A stretch of DNA of 64,000 nucleotides from Terrilactibacillus laevilacticus (GCF_006517395.1 NZ_VDCY01000004.1:62001-126000), one strand, 5' to 3'; numbered from the stretch's first letter, positions 8,174 through 17,621 are shown. Numbers and translations are program-made. The notes: generated by a model not told the origin, from the letters alone.

Positions 8174-9249
8174 ATTAACTTTTTAATGAATATAAAAGAT
8201 AAAATGAATAAAGGGAACAAGATCGTTCCTACAGTATCTAATGTATTTGTCAACGATCCACCATTTTGGAAAAAATCCGTTAAACTTGGGAATATCCATA
8301 GCGACAGGAAAAAGGACATAAAAGAAATCGGTAAAACGAGAGAGCGATAATCTGGTCCGCCCAAAAATTGCTTCAAAACATATGCGAACATAAACGAAAA
8401 TGAAGCAATTTTAATAAAAATGCCAACAATCCAAATAGCCATAACAATGGCTTCGATATGTTCAAAATATCTGCCAAGTGAAACGTAACGGGTACTTACT
8501 ACATAGGGGAAAAACCATTTATTAAAGGATTGACCCAAGACGAAAAAATCACAAAGTGTGATAAAAATGATGGTCAAAGTGGTTAACGTTAAACTAATAT
8601 AACCTGCATGGAGAATCTTTTTTCTTGCAGATACGAAGGGTAAGAACATAGAAAGAAAAACAAATTCACTTAGCCATCCCATAGCGATGACCGATCCTTT
8701 TAAACCAGGGATTAATCCATTGGGAAACATCGGTAGTAAAAAGTCAACATGCATATCTGGAATTAAAGGCAAAGTGCTGAGTGAGACGCTAAAAAATAAA
8801 AGGGGAAAAAAGAAAGTAGCTGTTCTACAAATGACTTCAATGCCGCTTTTAACAGCGTAGGCACTCACGATTACCATAATACCGATTAGAACAAATTGGG
8901 GCGTGAATCGATAGAAATGTGTCACAATAAAATTACAATATTCTCTAAAAATATAAGCTGTAATATAGAGAAAAAATAATAAAAAACAGAGAGAAAGAAC
9001 ATAACCCAAAATACCCATTTCTTTTTTCATTATTTCTATGAAAGTTTTACCAGGAAATGTATTATTTAATATAACGACGGTTAAAACCATTAAGTAACCA
9101 AATAATGAACTTATGAGAAATGAAAACCAAAGATCTTGCTTAGCCAATTCAAATACACCGTAAGGGAGCATGAGACCTCCAGTTGTAACCGTGTCTATAT
9201 ATAGGACTAGCCCCATTTGAAAGGACGTAATGTTTACCGTTTTGGTCAT
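8161..9249 (-). CDS. Spore germinant receptor B subunit (GerAB family), second copy
   Basis: 362-residue GerAB/GerKB-type permease of the amino acid/polyamine/organocation superfamily, with about ten membrane helices. In GerA-type receptors the B subunit sits in the inner spore membrane and binds the germinant. It has the family hallmarks: an N-terminal FQMGLVLYIDTVTTGGLMLP segment and a conserved AIVMAIWIVGIFIKI helix. It is the last gene of the minus-strand operon and follows its paralogue at 9282 by 32 bases, with GAGGTG upstream of the ATG. The two B proteins are similar in plan but clearly divergent, so this is an old duplication or a deliberate pair. Confidence 0.9.
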   Translation of the reverse strand: MTKTVNITSFQMGLVLYIDTVTTGGLMLPYGVFELAKQDLWFSFLISSLFGYLMVLTVVILNNTFPGKTFIEIMKKEMGILGYVLSLCFLLFFLYITAYIFREYCNFIVTHFYRFTPQFVLIGIMVIVSAYAVKSGIEVICRTATFFFPLLFFSVSLSTLPLIPDMHVDFLLPMFPNGLIPGLKGSVIAMGWLSEFVFLSMFLPFVSARKKILHAGYISLTLTTLTIIFITLCDFFVLGQSFNKWFFPYVVSTRYVSLGRYFEHIEAIVMAIWIVGIFIKIASFSFMFAYVLKQFLGGPDYRSLVLPISFMSFFLSLWIFPSLTDFFQNGGSLTNTLDTVGTILFPLFILSFIFIKKLIKKS

Positions 9250-9281
9250 CTTAAATCACCTCGCAAATCCATCATTTAGAG

Positions 9282-10367
9282 TTAATAAGCAGAATTTTTC
9301 TTTTTGAATAGAACAAAGCCCAATATAAACAAAGGATAACAAAGATTAACTAAAATGTTTATCGTATTAACTAATGGACTTCCTATTTTAAATAGATTTT
9401 GGCTACTTGGGTGAATCCATAAACTAAATAAAAATAATAAAAAGCTAATCGGTAAAGCATTCAATTTATAGGACGAAAGCCTGAGGAAAGTGGCTGAACT
9501 ATGGACGATTATGAACAGATAAAAGGAAATCTTAACAAAAGCACCAACGATCCACATAGCCATAACCAAAGCTTCAATATGTTCAAGGAAACGACCAATA
9601 GAGATATACCTCACACTCACCATATAGGGATATAATGGAACACCTGTAAAAGCACTTAAGAATAACAAAATCGAAACAGTAAAAAACAGCAGTGTTATGA
9701 GGGTGATTGTCACCGTAATAAACCCATCTTTTAAGAAAGTTTTTGATTGACGAATAAAAGGCGTACACAGTGATATGAGTATAAATTCGCTAAACCAGGC
9801 TAAGGAAACCGAAGATCCACCCAGAGGTGGAATGAGCCCTTTATCTAAAATCGGAAGAAGATTTACAAATGACATCTCTGGAAAAGATAGAGAACTTCCA
9901 AGAGAAAAAAACAGTAAGATAAATGGAAGTGCGATTAACGCACAACGGCAGATGACTTCTATCCCATGATAAACGGCGAAACAACACACCATGACCATGC
10001 TTCCAATTATGATATAACGCGGCGTTTCTGGATAAAAATTTGTTGAAATAAAATTCGTATACTGTCTAACAAAATACGCTTCACAGTAAAAAGTAAGAAT
10101 AATAAAAATAAACGTCAAAGCCCGCCCAAAATAAGGACTTAATGTTTCTTCGGTAATTTCTGTCAATGTTTTATTTTTAAAAGTATGAAGAAAAACGGTT
10201 ATAACGATAATGGAAAAGTAACCAAATAATGAACCAATGATGATAGATAACCATAAATTAAGGCTCGCGATACGGTAAAGTTGTCGAGGCATCATTAACA
10301 TCCCAGTGGTTATAATTCCAATATAGAGTGTGATTAATAATTGAAAACTGGTGGTTTTTTCTTTCAA
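9282..10367 (-). CDS. Spore germinant receptor B subunit (GerAB family), first copy
   Basis: 361-residue GerAB-type permease with about ten membrane helices. Starts FQLLITLYIGIITTGMLMMP and contains ALVMAMWIVGAFVKI, each aligned with the same place in the neighbouring copy. The start is TTG at 10367 with GGCGGTG about eight bases upstream; the next ATG is internal. It lies 14 bases after the small D-type gene, within the operon A-C-D-B-B. Presumably the germinant-binding subunit; the ligand cannot be read from sequence. Confidence 0.9.
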   Translation of the reverse strand: MKEKTTSFQLLITLYIGIITTGMLMMPRQLYRIASLNLWLSIIIGSLFGYFSIIVITVFLHTFKNKTLTEITEETLSPYFGRALTFIFIILTFYCEAYFVRQYTNFISTNFYPETPRYIIIGSMVMVCCFAVYHGIEVICRCALIALPFILLFFSLGSSLSFPEMSFVNLLPILDKGLIPPLGGSSVSLAWFSEFILISLCTPFIRQSKTFLKDGFITVTITLITLLFFTVSILLFLSAFTGVPLYPYMVSVRYISIGRFLEHIEALVMAMWIVGAFVKISFYLFIIVHSSATFLRLSSYKLNALPISFLLFLFSLWIHPSSQNLFKIGSPLVNTINILVNLCYPLFILGFVLFKKKNSAY

Positions 10368-10381
10368 AGTTCTTTCACCGC

Positions 10382-10603
10382 CTACTTACCTAAAATAGGG
10401 ATTAGTGGTTTAAAAAGAAAAAGCATGATACGAGCGGGATTTAAGAGAGAATGAAAGAATAAAAAAGAGACCATGACACACCAGCAAATACCGAGTAACA
10501 TAAAAAATACCTTCTTATCGTGTGTCTTTTGTAGGTTTTTCTTTTCAAAAAGATAGATGCCATATAGAACAAGACTATACCCTATAAGACTTATCCATTT
10601 CAT
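10382..10603 (-). CDS. Small two-helix membrane protein, D-type germinant receptor subunit
   Basis: 73 residues with two predicted membrane helices (about 4-19 and 33-51) joined by a basic loop, FEKKNLQKTHDKK. It has the size and two-helix plan of the D proteins encoded with some GerA-type receptors in Bacillus, which modulate receptor function rather than being essential. It is 17 bases downstream of the C subunit gene and has an AGAGGTG ribosome site. The assignment rests on operon position and topology more than on sequence identity. Confidence 0.7.
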   Translation of the reverse strand: MKWISLIGYSLVLYGIYLFEKKNLQKTHDKKVFFMLLGICWCVMVSFLFFHSLLNPARIMLFLFKPLIPILGK

Positions 10604-10620
10604 TTCTCTTCACCTCTTAT

Positions 10621-11802
10621 TTAATCAATCATACCAGGATCATAAACGTTAATATGCCCATGGACTTTAACATCAATCCTTGGGTAGATGTCTTTCCAAT
10701 TATGACTTACTTTATTGTACTCATCTGAATGTTCTCGATAAAACACACCGTGGAAATTCATGACATCACTGTTCAATTTCTGTGTTTGCTTAGCAGAACG
10801 TATAATGACCGAACGTAGACGTTTGTTAACTTCTTTCTCAATCTTATGTTCAGTTTTAACCTTGAAAAGGGATTGATTGGTTGTATTTTCAAAGACAATG
10901 CCTTTTCCGGAAACCTTTACGGTTATGATCCACTTACCATTTTTTATAGTAGAATGGGTTGCTGTTTTAACGTTTTGAATGTTTAAGGAGACTTGACCAG
11001 AATGCCCTTTTAGATGAAGTGGGAACGTAGTCTGACCAAACTCATTATAGATCAGCCTTTGCCCATAGGTATCATGCCTGCTGATCGTCCCAACCAGATG
11101 ATCATTCGAAAAGATGGCAGAACCTAAATTGACAATTTGTTCTTCAGAATATCCTTTAACATGTATTTTTTTCACTTCAATCATCGGTAGAATGACAGGT
11201 TTATTTGGTCCAAGCCGCATTAAGATGACATCTTTTAATGACATACCTAGGTTTGCGTCCTTTTCTGGCAAGTATTCCATGACATCAGCTGAGTTTCTCT
11301 CAATATTTGGTCGATATTGGAGAAGATCAACTCCTTGATCTTTGGCAACATAAATCAAGGTTCGTTCTTTAATTTCATAAAAACGCGCAGCATAATCTAA
11401 TCCTTCTTTTAAGCGTTTTTCGGCAAAGTGATGGCCAAACACAATGGCGGAATTCTGCCCCCTAAAAAGGTGACGAGGGACTCTTGTTTCTATATTGTTA
11501 ACGGCTTCAGAAATGGTCGAACCTTTACCTGATAGAATGAGGTTAGCTCCTTGTCCGCCCGTCCCGCTAGAGCCTCCAGAACCTTCAGAAGAAGACATAC
11601 CAGTTGGAGTGAAAATTTGAACTGAAACGATGACGTTATTGTTCTCATCTAAGTCAAAGCTTGATGCTGTTACAATAGCCAGGGTATTTAATTCCTTTTG
11701 ATCCCAACAACCCGTCATAACTGAAAATGAGCATAATAAAGAAAGGATGACTGAAAGTCTTTTTACTTTCAACAAATCTGGAAGAAGAAACAACTTCTTC
11801 AC
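10621..11802 (-). CDS. Spore germinant receptor C subunit, lipoprotein (GerAC family)
   Basis: 393-residue GerAC/GerKC-type lipoprotein. The basic N-terminus and hydrophobic stretch end in the lipobox VMTGC, with the lipidated Cys at about residue 32, followed by WDQKELN, a near-invariant GerAC motif (W-D-x-x-E). It anchors on the outer face of the inner spore membrane and is needed for receptor function. The GTG at 11802 overlaps the stop of the A subunit gene (GTGA), suggesting coupling. AAGGAG abuts that GTG, however, so the TTG at 11793, eight bases from AAGGAG, may be the real start; the mature protein is the same. Confidence 0.93.
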   Translation of the reverse strand: MKKLFLLPDLLKVKRLSVILSLLCSFSVMTGCWDQKELNTLAIVTASSFDLDENNNVIVSVQIFTPTGMSSSEGSGGSSGTGGQGANLILSGKGSTISEAVNNIETRVPRHLFRGQNSAIVFGHHFAEKRLKEGLDYAARFYEIKERTLIYVAKDQGVDLLQYRPNIERNSADVMEYLPEKDANLGMSLKDVILMRLGPNKPVILPMIEVKKIHVKGYSEEQIVNLGSAIFSNDHLVGTISRHDTYGQRLIYNEFGQTTFPLHLKGHSGQVSLNIQNVKTATHSTIKNGKWIITVKVSGKGIVFENTTNQSLFKVKTEHKIEKEVNKRLRSVIIRSAKQTQKLNSDVMNFHGVFYREHSDEYNKVSHNWKDIYPRIDVKVHGHINVYDPGMID

Positions 11803-13367
11803 TCCTTACGTTGTTTGTTCCACACGCTTCCGGTAAGGTGTGGCCTGGTTTTTTGTTTCCATGCTGGTGCTCTTATGACCGAGTCCTTAAATCCCGACTT
11901 CTTAAAAGGTGCAAAAGGTTCGAGATAAGGAACCCCAAATGATCTTAATGAGCAGAGATGAATAATGATGACGATGAGAGCCATGATAAGACCCAAAAAC
12001 CCTAAGAAGGCGGAAATAAACATGATAGGAAATCGCAGCATGCGTAATGATATCGCAATGTTGTAATGTGGAATCATAAAGGAGGCGATCCCTGTAATGG
12101 CCACTACAATGACCATAGGAGGTGAAACAAGTCCTGCTTGAATCGACGCTTGTCCAATAACGAGGGCACCAACAATACTAACTGCGGAACCTACTTGCTT
12201 TGGCAGCCGTACCCCGGCTTCCCTTAAAGCTTCAAATGTCACTTCCATCAGGAGGGCTTCAAATAGAGCCGGAAACGGGACTTGTTCTCTTGATTGCGCA
12301 ATCGAAAGAAGCAACGTTGTTGGTACCATCTCTTGATGAAACGTCATAACGGCGATGTAAAAGGATGGTCCAATGAGTGCGACACCTAAGAATAAAAAGC
12401 GTAAGACTCGAAGAAGTGTTGTAATATAGAACCCTTGAGAATAATCTTCCGCTGTTTGAATAAAAGCATTAAATGTCGTTGGTAAGATTAAACAAAAGGG
12501 CGTCCCTTCAACGAGTATTCCAACACGTCCTTCTAATAAGTTACCACAAAAGGTATCAGTACGTTCTGTTGATAAAATTTGAGTAAACGGCGAATATCGA
12601 TTGTCTTGCAAATACTCTTCTAGGACACCCGACTCCATGATACCTTCAAGTTTAATTTTATTAAGGCGATTTTCAACTTCTTTTAATAGATCAGGATCGC
12701 AAACACCATCAAGATAGGCAATGGCAATTTGAGTTTTTGAATACTCACCCATTACTTTAGATTTTATTTTAAGTTGGGGAGTGCGAAGACGTTTTCTGAT
12801 AAGTGACGTATTGACGCGAAGGGATTCAACAAATCCCTCTTTAGGACCTCGAACGACCACTTCGGAAGTAGGGTCTTCAATGCCTCTTGTGACCCATTTC
12901 GATAATCCAAGAGATAAGGCAACAGGAATTTGATCAAGAATTAAGAGGGGATTCCCATTAGCTAGCTGATTATAAATCTCTTCATACGTTGTGACTTGTT
13001 TTAATTGACCGAGAGAAATGCTATTAATGACCTTGTCTAAACGATGGTCCCATTCAGAAATCGACATAAGCGGTCTAAAAACCACTTTATCGAGTTCTTC
13101 AGAATTGGATGTTCCTTCTATATAGATTAAAAAGGCATTATCTTTTGATTGTTTTCCAATTGAAAAGGAACGTGTGATAAGATCTGAACAATCTGAGTAA
13201 ACATCTAATATACGTTGTTTATTAATCATCAATGATTGAGAAATCTGGTCAGTTGCAGTCGAATTGACTTCTTCACCATTAAGTACATTTTCATGTTGCT
13301 GCTGTTGTTGCTGCTGTTGTTTTGGCTTTTGTTCTTTTTTCTTTTTCTTTTTCTTAAACAGTCCCAT
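11799..13367 (-). CDS. Spore germinant receptor A subunit (GerAA family)
   Basis: About 522 residues; GerAA/GerKA-type protein with an N-terminal hydrophilic domain, a membrane domain from about residue 285 (FLFLGVALIGPSFYIAVM) and the conserved PFPALFEALLMEVTFEALRE. First gene of the receptor operon. The N-terminus is odd: a lysine run, then eight consecutive Gln, encoded by a (CAA CAA CAG CAG)-type repeat at about 13293-13325. ATG 13367 is chosen because GAGGG lies nine bases upstream; the GTG at 13376 directly abuts that site. Spore receptor operons are usually transcribed by sigma-G in the forespore; I did not identify the promoter with confidence. Confidence 0.93.
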   Translation of the reverse strand: MGLFKKKKKKKEQKPKQQQQQQQQHENVLNGEEVNSTATDQISQSLMINKQRILDVYSDCSDLITRSFSIGKQSKDNAFLIYIEGTSNSEELDKVVFRPLMSISEWDHRLDKVINSISLGQLKQVTTYEEIYNQLANGNPLLILDQIPVALSLGLSKWVTRGIEDPTSEVVVRGPKEGFVESLRVNTSLIRKRLRTPQLKIKSKVMGEYSKTQIAIAYLDGVCDPDLLKEVENRLNKIKLEGIMESGVLEEYLQDNRYSPFTQILSTERTDTFCGNLLEGRVGILVEGTPFCLILPTTFNAFIQTAEDYSQGFYITTLLRVLRFLFLGVALIGPSFYIAVMTFHQEMVPTTLLLSIAQSREQVPFPALFEALLMEVTFEALREAGVRLPKQVGSAVSIVGALVIGQASIQAGLVSPPMVIVVAITGIASFMIPHYNIAISLRMLRFPIMFISAFLGFLGLIMALIVIIIHLCSLRSFGVPYLEPFAPFKKSGFKDSVIRAPAWKQKTRPHLTGSVWNKQRKE

Positions 13368-13466
13368 CTTGCCCACCCTCTATAACGATATGGTTTAAGG
13401 GTAGTGTTCCCGAAAAATAGTAATATATGAATGAAGTTAGATATAATTTGAGGAATGGTACAGGAA

Positions 13467-14051
13467 TCAATGAATGATGTCAAATATTCCAATGAGAACG
13501 AGTAGAAGACCAGATAGATAACCGGCATAATAGGCAAGTTTGGATTGTTGAAGCTTAAGCCCCATGGTGGTTCCCATATCGATGCTTAAATAAGAAAAGA
13601 GTCCAATAGCCATAGCAATGAGATACGCATTTGCGCCAGCGATACCTGCTCCAAAGGCAATTCCTATAGCATTACAGGAGAGAGCAATACCTAAAATAAA
13701 CGCTTCATTCATAGAAATAATATTATTATGGTCTTTATCGACGTGATCGGGATTTTCCATTGTTTTTTTAAACGCACGATGAGCTTTTTGTTGAAATTCG
13801 GTGAGAATGGACCACAAGCCAATCAAAATAATAATCGATCCACCAAGATAGTTTGAAAATGATGGAGATATGAAGTAACTGAAGAGATGACCAAAACAAA
13901 CGAATAGATAAGAAAATATTGCGCCCATAAGAGCCATCATCATATTTGAAGATATGGAGATTCTTTTTCCTTGAATGCCATATGAGAAACCGATGCCTAA
14001 GTTATCTAAATTTGAGGCAATGCCAATAAATGCGATGGTAATTAAAAACAT
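13467..14051 (-). CDS. ytaF: MntP/YtaF-like sporulation membrane protein
   Basis: 194-residue polytopic protein of the MntP superfamily (six membrane helices in two repeats). The signature NLDNLGIGFSYGI near the N-terminus and SCNAIGIAFGAGI in the second half are the paired Asp/Asn-containing helices typical of YtaF, a sporulation-associated relative of the manganese exporter MntP. Substrate and role are unproven. Start ATG has AAGGAG seven bases upstream. It lies 90 bases upstream of the receptor operon on the same strand. MntP itself is the main alternative name. Confidence 0.7.
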   Translation of the reverse strand: MFLITIAFIGIASNLDNLGIGFSYGIQGKRISISSNMMMALMGAIFSYLFVCFGHLFSYFISPSFSNYLGGSIIILIGLWSILTEFQQKAHRAFKKTMENPDHVDKDHNNIISMNEAFILGIALSCNAIGIAFGAGIAGANAYLIAMAIGLFSYLSIDMGTTMGLKLQQSKLAYYAGYLSGLLLVLIGIFDIIH

Positions 14052-14153
14052 AGATAATCTCCTTTCTTACAGAACGAAACAATGTATCCTATGTATTTAC
14101 AAGTAAATCGTGAATTGAGGACAAAATATAACGTGAGAAAGAACAAATTAAAG

Positions 14154-14461
14154 AGGTTGTTCAAAAAGTCAACAAATGATAAGCGGCGAATCTCGGCGCC
14201 CACTCGTTTTTCCGGTCCTCATGTAGCAAAAACCTACATTCCGGTCCTCATGTAGTATAAAAAGGATCGCTGGCTAAAATCGCCCACGTCCTGTGGCTGG
14301 CGCCTGAAGCTACCACAACGCGAGGAATGCCGGTCCTAAGGAACTCTGTGCCGCCTCGTTCTTCGACGTCCAGGACGGGCTAGTACTGACGTTTCTTGTA
14401 GGATGCCAGCGTACTTAGCCAGTAACCCTTTTCGTTTGTCACCTTTTTGAACACGCACTTA
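14154..14461 (+). repeat. Dispersed repeat family 1, copy 2 (long form)
   Basis: About 308 bp beginning AGGTTGTTCAAAAAGTCAAC and ending CACCTTTTTGAACACGCACTT. It contains the internal hairpin CATGTAG / CTACATT between two CCGGTCCTC copies. Same orientation as copies 1, 3 and 4. It fills most of the gap between the ytaF-like gene and the YczE-like gene. Confidence 0.88.
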
Positions 14462-14661
14462 AAGGTATGAAAATACGCTAAAGTGTGATTTGATTTTTAC
14501 CAAGCATGATAGTTGAAATCTTATTGAAGAGTGTTGTAATCTAAAATATAGATTGTTTAAAAAGAGATGTTCCCGTAAGATGAAGTATCCATTTTTTAGG
14601 ATATAACGGGTAAAAGAATTGTTAGAAAGGGAATAAGGTTTAAGGGGGAACGAAAGAGAGT

Positions 14662-15294
14662 ATGAAAAAAAACATCGCACTCCTTTGTTTATCCATTTTG
14701 TTAAATGCATTTGGAAATGCTCTAACAGTGAAAGCGGCATTAGGATCGGCGCCTTGGACCGCGGCGGGATTGAATATCTCAAACTTACTTCATATTACGG
14801 TCGGAAATGCCCTGATTCTATTAGGTTTATTAGCCTTAATTGTTGATGACATATTAAGAAAAAAGTGGAATAAAATGAAAGATATATATAACTTCTTATA
14901 TTTACTTTGTTTTGGTTACTTTATTGATCTTTGGCTTCTTGTCTTAACAAAGTTTCACGTCAATCTCTTTGCATTTAGGCTGATTGTTTGTGTATTCGGC
15001 ATCATGTGTATCGGTTGCGCTCTTTCAATTTATTTACGCCTTAACGTTGTGCTTCACCCATTTGATGATATGTTGAAAATTTTAAGAGAAAAATATTTCA
15101 AAGGAAATACCGTTATCGCACAGCGTTTATCATTAGGCGTGCCATTATGTATCGGTCTTAGCATTGGACTTATTAATCACAATATTGTTGGCATTAATAT
15201 TGGTACTGTGATCAGTTTCCTTTGTATGGGCTATTTTATCATATTTTTCGATAAACGGATTCATCTTAGTTTACAAAAGGCAACACGTTTATAG
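14662..15294 (+). CDS. YczE/YyaS/YitT-family integral membrane protein
   Basis: 210 residues with about five membrane helices. The N-terminal motif FGNALTVKAALGSAPWTAAG matches the YczE/YyaS family, where a small G-S-x-P-W segment follows the first helix. In Bacillus, YczE is required post-translationally for lipopeptide (bacillomycin) production, but the molecular function is unknown, and I claim only family membership. The ATG has a purine-rich AACGAAAGAGAG upstream. It stands alone between two family 1 repeats. Confidence 0.75.
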   Translation: MKKNIALLCLSILLNAFGNALTVKAALGSAPWTAAGLNISNLLHITVGNALILLGLLALIVDDILRKKWNKMKDIYNFLYLLCFGYFIDLWLLVLTKFHVNLFAFRLIVCVFGIMCIGCALSIYLRLNVVLHPFDDMLKILREKYFKGNTVIAQRLSLGVPLCIGLSIGLINHNIVGINIGTVISFLCMGYFIIFFDKRIHLSLQKATRL

Positions 15295-15329
15295 CCATAT
15301 GGAAGTTTAAATAGTAGTATAAGTATTCC

Positions 15330-15366
15330 ATAAACAAGATCCTGAATGTTTGGGACCTTTTTTGTG
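15330..15366 (+). terminator. Terminator after the YczE-like gene
   Basis: AAGATCC pairs imperfectly with GGGACCTT (one mismatch) around TGAATGTTT, with a T run after it. Confidence 0.5.
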
Positions 15367-15387
15367 GATTTTTTTCTTCTCTTTAAG

Positions 15388-15544
15388 AGGTTGTTCAAAA
15401 AGTCACCAAATGATAAGCTACGAATCTCGGCGTTGGCTCGTTTTTCCGGTCCTCATGTAGTAAAAACCTACATTCCGGTCCTCAAAACAGCGCCGCCTTG
15501 ATCTTCTTGCTTCTAATTTATCGCCTTTTTGAACACGCACTTTA
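15388..15544 (+). repeat. Dispersed repeat family 1, copy 3 (short form)
   Basis: 157 bp with the same ends as the long copies (AGGTTGTTCAAAAAGTCACC ... CCTTTTTGAACACGCACTTT). It lacks the AGGATGCCAGCGTACTTAG block and instead carries GCGCCGCCTTGATCTTCTTGC. It is nearly the exact reverse complement of copy 5 at 36099. Confidence 0.88.
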
Positions 15545-15647
15545 AACGAAGTATCATGAAAGAAAAATCAAAAAAATCATATAAACTTCCCAAAAAACAA
15601 ATTATAATAAGGAATATAACTTGTAACAACGGGGAGGAAAAAAACAA

Positions 15648-16439
15648 GTGAATAACCATGAAATAGATTACAAAATTTATGGTGATGATATGCAATTCGT
15701 GGAAATTGAACTTGATCCTAGTGAAACAACCATTGCTGAAGCTGGAAGTTTGATGATGATGGAAGAAGGCATTGGGATGGAGACGATTTTTGGGGATGGT
15801 TCTGAAAGTAAAGGATTAATGGGTAAATTGTTCGGTGCAGGTAAACGCTTATTAACAGGTGAGAGTTTATTTATGACGGCCTTTACTAACGAAGCACACG
15901 GAAAAAAGCACGTTTCATTTGCGGCACCTTATCCAGGAAAAATTATTCCACTCGATTTAAGCGAACATGGCGGCGAAATCATTTGCCAAAAAGACGCTTT
16001 TCTCTGTGCGGCCAAGGGCGTTTCTGTCGGAATCGCTTTTCAAAGAAAACTCGGAACGGGTTTCTTTGGCGGTGAAGGATTTATTATGGAAAGACTTGAA
16101 GGAGATGGCATGGCTTTCGTTCATGCTGGAGGAACGATCCGAGAGTTGAATTTGTCGGCTACTGATAAATTACGGGTTGATACGGGTTGTTTAGTTGGAA
16201 TGACTAAAAATGTAGATTATAATATTGAATTTGTGAAGGGTGTTAAGACGGCCTTATTTGGCGGCGAAGGATTGTTTTTTGCCACCTTGCAAGGACCAGG
16301 GACCGTTTGGGTCCAATCCTTACCTTTTAGTCGACTTGCCAGCCGTGTCTTTAGTGCGATGCCGCAGAATCCAATCGGACGAAGTTCAGATGAAGGTAGC
16401 GCACTCGGTGGTATATTTAGAATGTTTGATGGCGATTAA
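15648..16439 (+). CDS. AIM24 / TIGR00266 family protein
   Basis: 263 residues, matching the AIM24 family in length and pattern: [19 protein letters not shown] near the start, then a Gly-rich beta-strand repeat ([34 protein letters not shown]). The family adopts a beta-roll fold and has no settled bacterial function. Start is GTG at 15648 with GGGGAGG ten bases upstream. Single gene with its own terminator. Confidence 0.85.
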   Translation: MNNHEIDYKIYGDDMQFVEIELDPSETTIAEAGSLMMMEEGIGMETIFGDGSESKGLMGKLFGAGKRLLTGESLFMTAFTNEAHGKKHVSFAAPYPGKIIPLDLSEHGGEIICQKDAFLCAAKGVSVGIAFQRKLGTGFFGGEGFIMERLEGDGMAFVHAGGTIRELNLSATDKLRVDTGCLVGMTKNVDYNIEFVKGVKTALFGGEGLFFATLQGPGTVWVQSLPFSRLASRVFSAMPQNPIGRSSDEGSALGGIFRMFDGD

Positions 16440-16475
16440 GTCATTCACTTAAAAAATTGAAATAATGATGATAAC

Positions 16476-16501
16476 AAAAAGAACCAGATCTGGTTCTTTT
16501 T
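16476..16501. terminator. Terminator after the AIM24-family gene
   Basis: Perfect palindrome AAAAAGAACCAG / CTGGTTCTTTTT, with T run; symmetrical, so it could act in both directions. Confidence 0.85.
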
Positions 16502-16607
16502 GTGTTTTAAACAAGCTACAGATAAAATCAATTGGATTAACATTATTTGTTGTTAGAACGAATTATCGTTACAATAAACAGTAGAACGTATTTAAGGGGA
16601 CAAAGGC

Positions 16608-17531
16608 ATGAAAACTCAATCAAATCGAGAATCGAATTCTCGTAAAAAAGGCTTTCAGTTTGTAACGTATATATTCCTTGCAAAACTCCTCATTTGTATT
16701 ATCTTGGGTGGCATTCTTGTGATTGTTGCTGTCATGATTCAGCGATCACTCCATGTGAATAAAAATACATTAATGACGAACATCACATCGAGTGGATATT
16801 TAAACAACGGTAAGACCCTTGTTCTATTATCGAAAAACGGAACTTATCAATACTCATCTGGACAGTGGCATCAGAAGAAAACAAATCATGACCACCCATT
16901 TGTTGTTACAAATCGGGGATATTATGAATTAGCTGGAGGTCATTTGCTGACAAAGAATAGTAAGGGCGAAAACATAAAAAACGTGTCATTACCTGATCAA
17001 TCCATAGATTTGATGGGTGCCGGATATAATACGAATATGGTGTATTTAATGAATGCTCAATCGACTTTGTTTTATACGGAAGGCCATAATGAAGACTGGA
17101 AGAGCGTTCAACCAAATGGTTTAAAAGGAAAAATTAAACAAATAGCTTTAGATCCAGAGAACCGTAACAAGTTAGTCATTTTGACCTCGGACGGTATCTA
17201 TTTTTCTCAAAATAAAGGGAAAGAGTTCAACAAAATTGTCAATAATAAACATATTACGAGCTTAACGTATGGGAAAAATGATGAGGTCATTGCTGCTTCT
17301 ACAGAGGGAAAATCAACACTACTTAGAATTAATACTGAATCAAGGATGCAAGTACCTGTAGATTTGTCAACGGTAAAAGAGGATACCATTACTCATGTTA
17401 TCCAAAATCCCGAAAATGAAAAAGAGCTGGTTGTGATAACTAAAAGCGATGATATCTTTAAAACAGACAATTATGGAACAAATTGGATCATTTTAGCTAA
17501 AAAAGGTCAAGGTCTTAATGGTGGAAAATAA
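16608..17531 (+). CDS. Membrane-anchored protein with Asp-box (BNR/YCF48-like) repeats, function unknown
   Basis: 307 residues. A single N-terminal membrane helix at about 23-46 (IFLAKLLICIILGGILVIVA) leaves the rest outside the cell. The outer part has repeated strand pairs such as LVILTSDGIYFSQNKGKEF and a final DIFKTDNYGTNW, the S/T-x-D-x-G-x-x-W Asp-box of sialidase-like and photosystem-assembly-like beta-propellers. No catalytic residues can be assigned. It could be a partial propeller that binds a surface ligand. Start ATG has AAGGGG upstream. It precedes the HAD gene by about 90 bases, on the same strand. Confidence 0.6.
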   Translation: MKTQSNRESNSRKKGFQFVTYIFLAKLLICIILGGILVIVAVMIQRSLHVNKNTLMTNITSSGYLNNGKTLVLLSKNGTYQYSSGQWHQKKTNHDHPFVVTNRGYYELAGGHLLTKNSKGENIKNVSLPDQSIDLMGAGYNTNMVYLMNAQSTLFYTEGHNEDWKSVQPNGLKGKIKQIALDPENRNKLVILTSDGIYFSQNKGKEFNKIVNNKHITSLTYGKNDEVIAASTEGKSTLLRINTESRMQVPVDLSTVKEDTITHVIQNPENEKELVVITKSDDIFKTDNYGTNWIILAKKGQGLNGGK

Positions 17532-17621
17532 CCATTTTTTTAACTATTTAATGTTTTAGTGACAAAAAGGGTCAAAGGTATGCTAAACTACAAGAAAAAC
17601 CAGTTTATTTGGGAGGCAAAG

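Noticed and set aside
9775-9969. 64-codon plus-strand frame within the germination operon
   Set aside because: Antisense shadow of the first B-subunit gene.
14459-14782. 107-codon minus-strand frame over the start of the YczE-like gene
   Set aside because: It is antisense to a better supported gene and extends into a repeat; no ribosome site.
15388-15544. Family 1 repeat as a transposase gene remnant
   Set aside because: No frame of useful length or transposase motif in any copy.
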